From: G039029935 sp039029935
Lineage (GTDB): Bacteria; Chloroflexota; Anaerolineae; Caldilineales; Caldilineaceae
NCBI GenBank assembly: GCA_039029935.1
Contig: JBCCFC010000221.1
Span: 1-13,519 of the forward strand
Length of the DNA: 13,519 nucleotides
Reading direction: 5' to 3'
Shown here: one piece after another, positions 12,855 through 13,519 of the stretch
Position numbering within the stretch: the stretch's first letter is position 1
Layout of the letters: the number at the start of each line of letters is the position of its first letter
Program-made: the position numbers and the translations under genes
Notes under the pieces: generated by a model
Told to the model about the DNA's origin: nothing
Databases searched by the model: none
The model's input: only the letters and a program-made list of their open reading frames with translations

Positions 12855-12860
12855 TATAAT
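12855..12860 (+). promoter_or_regulatory. -10 element implying a leaderless transcript
   Basis: A perfect TATAAT ends 9 nt before the ATG at 12870. With the usual 6-8 nt to the start point, the mRNA would begin at about 12867-12869, so the message would be leaderless or nearly so. This fits the absence of any ribosome site. No convincing -35 is present. Confidence 0.5.
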
Positions 12861-12869
12861 AGGCGCACT

Positions 12870-13519
12870 ATGATTAAACGAATCACATTACGTTATTTCA
12901 AGCGATTTGAAAACCAAACATTTGAGATTGGCGATAGCACTATTCTTGCTGGCGCCAACAATTCGGGCAAAACAACGCTACTACAGGCCATCGCTGTCTG
13001 GCATCTGGCGTTGCGTAAATGGCTGCTTGAGTATCAAAACAATCCGAATCAAGCGTTTGCCTTAACACGTCAAGATTTCACGACGATTCCACTGAGTGAA
13101 ATGAATCTATTATGGACAAATCGAGCAACAGATGGTCGTTCTAGCGAAGATATCTCACCGCGTATTCTGACCATTAGTGTCGAAGGCGATAGCAATGGTT
13201 ATGATATCGATTCCAACGACTGGTCCCTCGCCTTTGAGTTTACCTATCATTCCCCTGAACTGATTCACTTTAAGCCGAATATCGAGAATGGTCATCCGCT
13301 TAGGGAAACACTTAGTAATTTTTTTGCAGTTTATGTACCATTCTCTGGTATCGGGGCAGACGGAACCCGTTATGATTCTACCCACCAAAATTTGCTCATC
13401 GGTCAGGGGAGACCGAGGAATATTCTGCGCAACTTGCTGTTACAAGTCAGCCAGGATGAGGCTGATTGGCAAGAACTGACCGAACACGTTGCTGAGGAAT
13501 TTGGCTATTATCTTTTTAA
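12870..13519 (+). CDS. AAA/OLD-like ATPase, N-terminal part (cut by window edge)
   Basis: The frame is open from ATG 12870 to the window end (216 codons, no stop), so only the N-terminus is present. It begins MIKRITLRYFKRFENQTFEI and continues with Walker A GANNSGKTT (about residues 29-37), the arrangement of RecF/OLD/SMC-like ATPases (AAA_15/AAA_21 class). These often carry a C-terminal TOPRIM or other nuclease domain and occur in defence modules such as Gabija or Septu. Which family applies depends on the missing part. A later block, FFAVYVPFSGIGADGTRYDS, looks like the core strand before the helical insert of such proteins. It appears to be transcribed from its own promoter. Confidence 0.78.
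   Translation, partial: MIKRITLRYFKRFENQTFEIGDSTILAGANNSGKTTLLQAIAVWHLALRKWLLEYQNNPNQAFALTRQDFTTIPLSEMNLLWTNRATDGRSSEDISPRILTISVEGDSNGYDIDSNDWSLAFEFTYHSPELIHFKPNIENGHPLRETLSNFFAVYVPFSGIGADGTRYDSTHQNLLIGQGRPRNILRNLLLQVSQDEADWQELTEHVAEEFGYYLF

Overview
The window is a plus-strand-only stretch dominated by a branched-chain-amino-acid-type (LIV/HAAT) ABC importer locus. One lipoprotein substrate-binding protein (218-1465) is followed by two complete permease/ATPase sets: livH1-livM1-livG1-[insert]-livF1 (1551-5631) and livH2-livM2-[insert]-livG2-livF2 (5742-12164). A lipoprotein with a YtkA/FixH-like domain follows (12180-12812). An AAA/OLD-like ATPase starts at 12870 and runs off the right edge. 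The lipoprotein style (LIAGC followed by Ala/Pro), the AAA-like ATPase fused to a PD-(D/E)XK nuclease, the PIN/Phd relics and the many dispersed palindromes suggest a Chloroflexota bacterium (Anaerolineae/Caldilineae-like). That assignment is inference; cyanobacteria share several of these families.

Layout: 1-217 holds the leader with an extended -10 promoter. 218-4097 is SBP-H1-M1-G1, with H1/M1 and M1/G1 overlapping. 4098-4911 is the first accessory insert: a relic resembling the end of a short-chain dehydrogenase, a 160-residue PD-(D/E)XK-like protein, and a small hairpin. 4912-7624 is F1-H2-M2. 7623-7700 is a 33-bp imperfect hairpin. 7722-9033 is the second accessory insert: a membrane-anchored TPR-like protein, the 3' end of a PIN toxin gene, and a Phd/YefM antitoxin gene split by a 247-bp TA-flanked miniature inverted-repeat element, closed by an intrinsic terminator. 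A promoter at 9035-9043 drives an AAA-nuclease fusion gene (9100-10692), which runs with only 16 nt of gap into livG2-livF2-lipoprotein. 12870-13519 is the partial ATPase with a promoter suggesting a leaderless mRNA.

Working together: the binding protein would deliver an amino acid or similar ligand to LivHM pores powered by LivGF. Only one binding protein accompanies two HMGF sets, so the sets may share it or form mixed complexes. The substrate cannot be read from sequence. Accessory, defence-like and relic genes repeatedly sit beside ATPase genes, giving a mosaic operon.

The most noteworthy observations are: the MITE that splits the antitoxin, where removing the element plus one TA restores a normal reading frame; a 15-nt repeat family in three permease intergenic gaps, with two copies inverted around livH2; the altered ABC signature of LivG2; and a perfect 18-bp palindrome inside the coding region ahead of the last lipoprotein's signal peptide.
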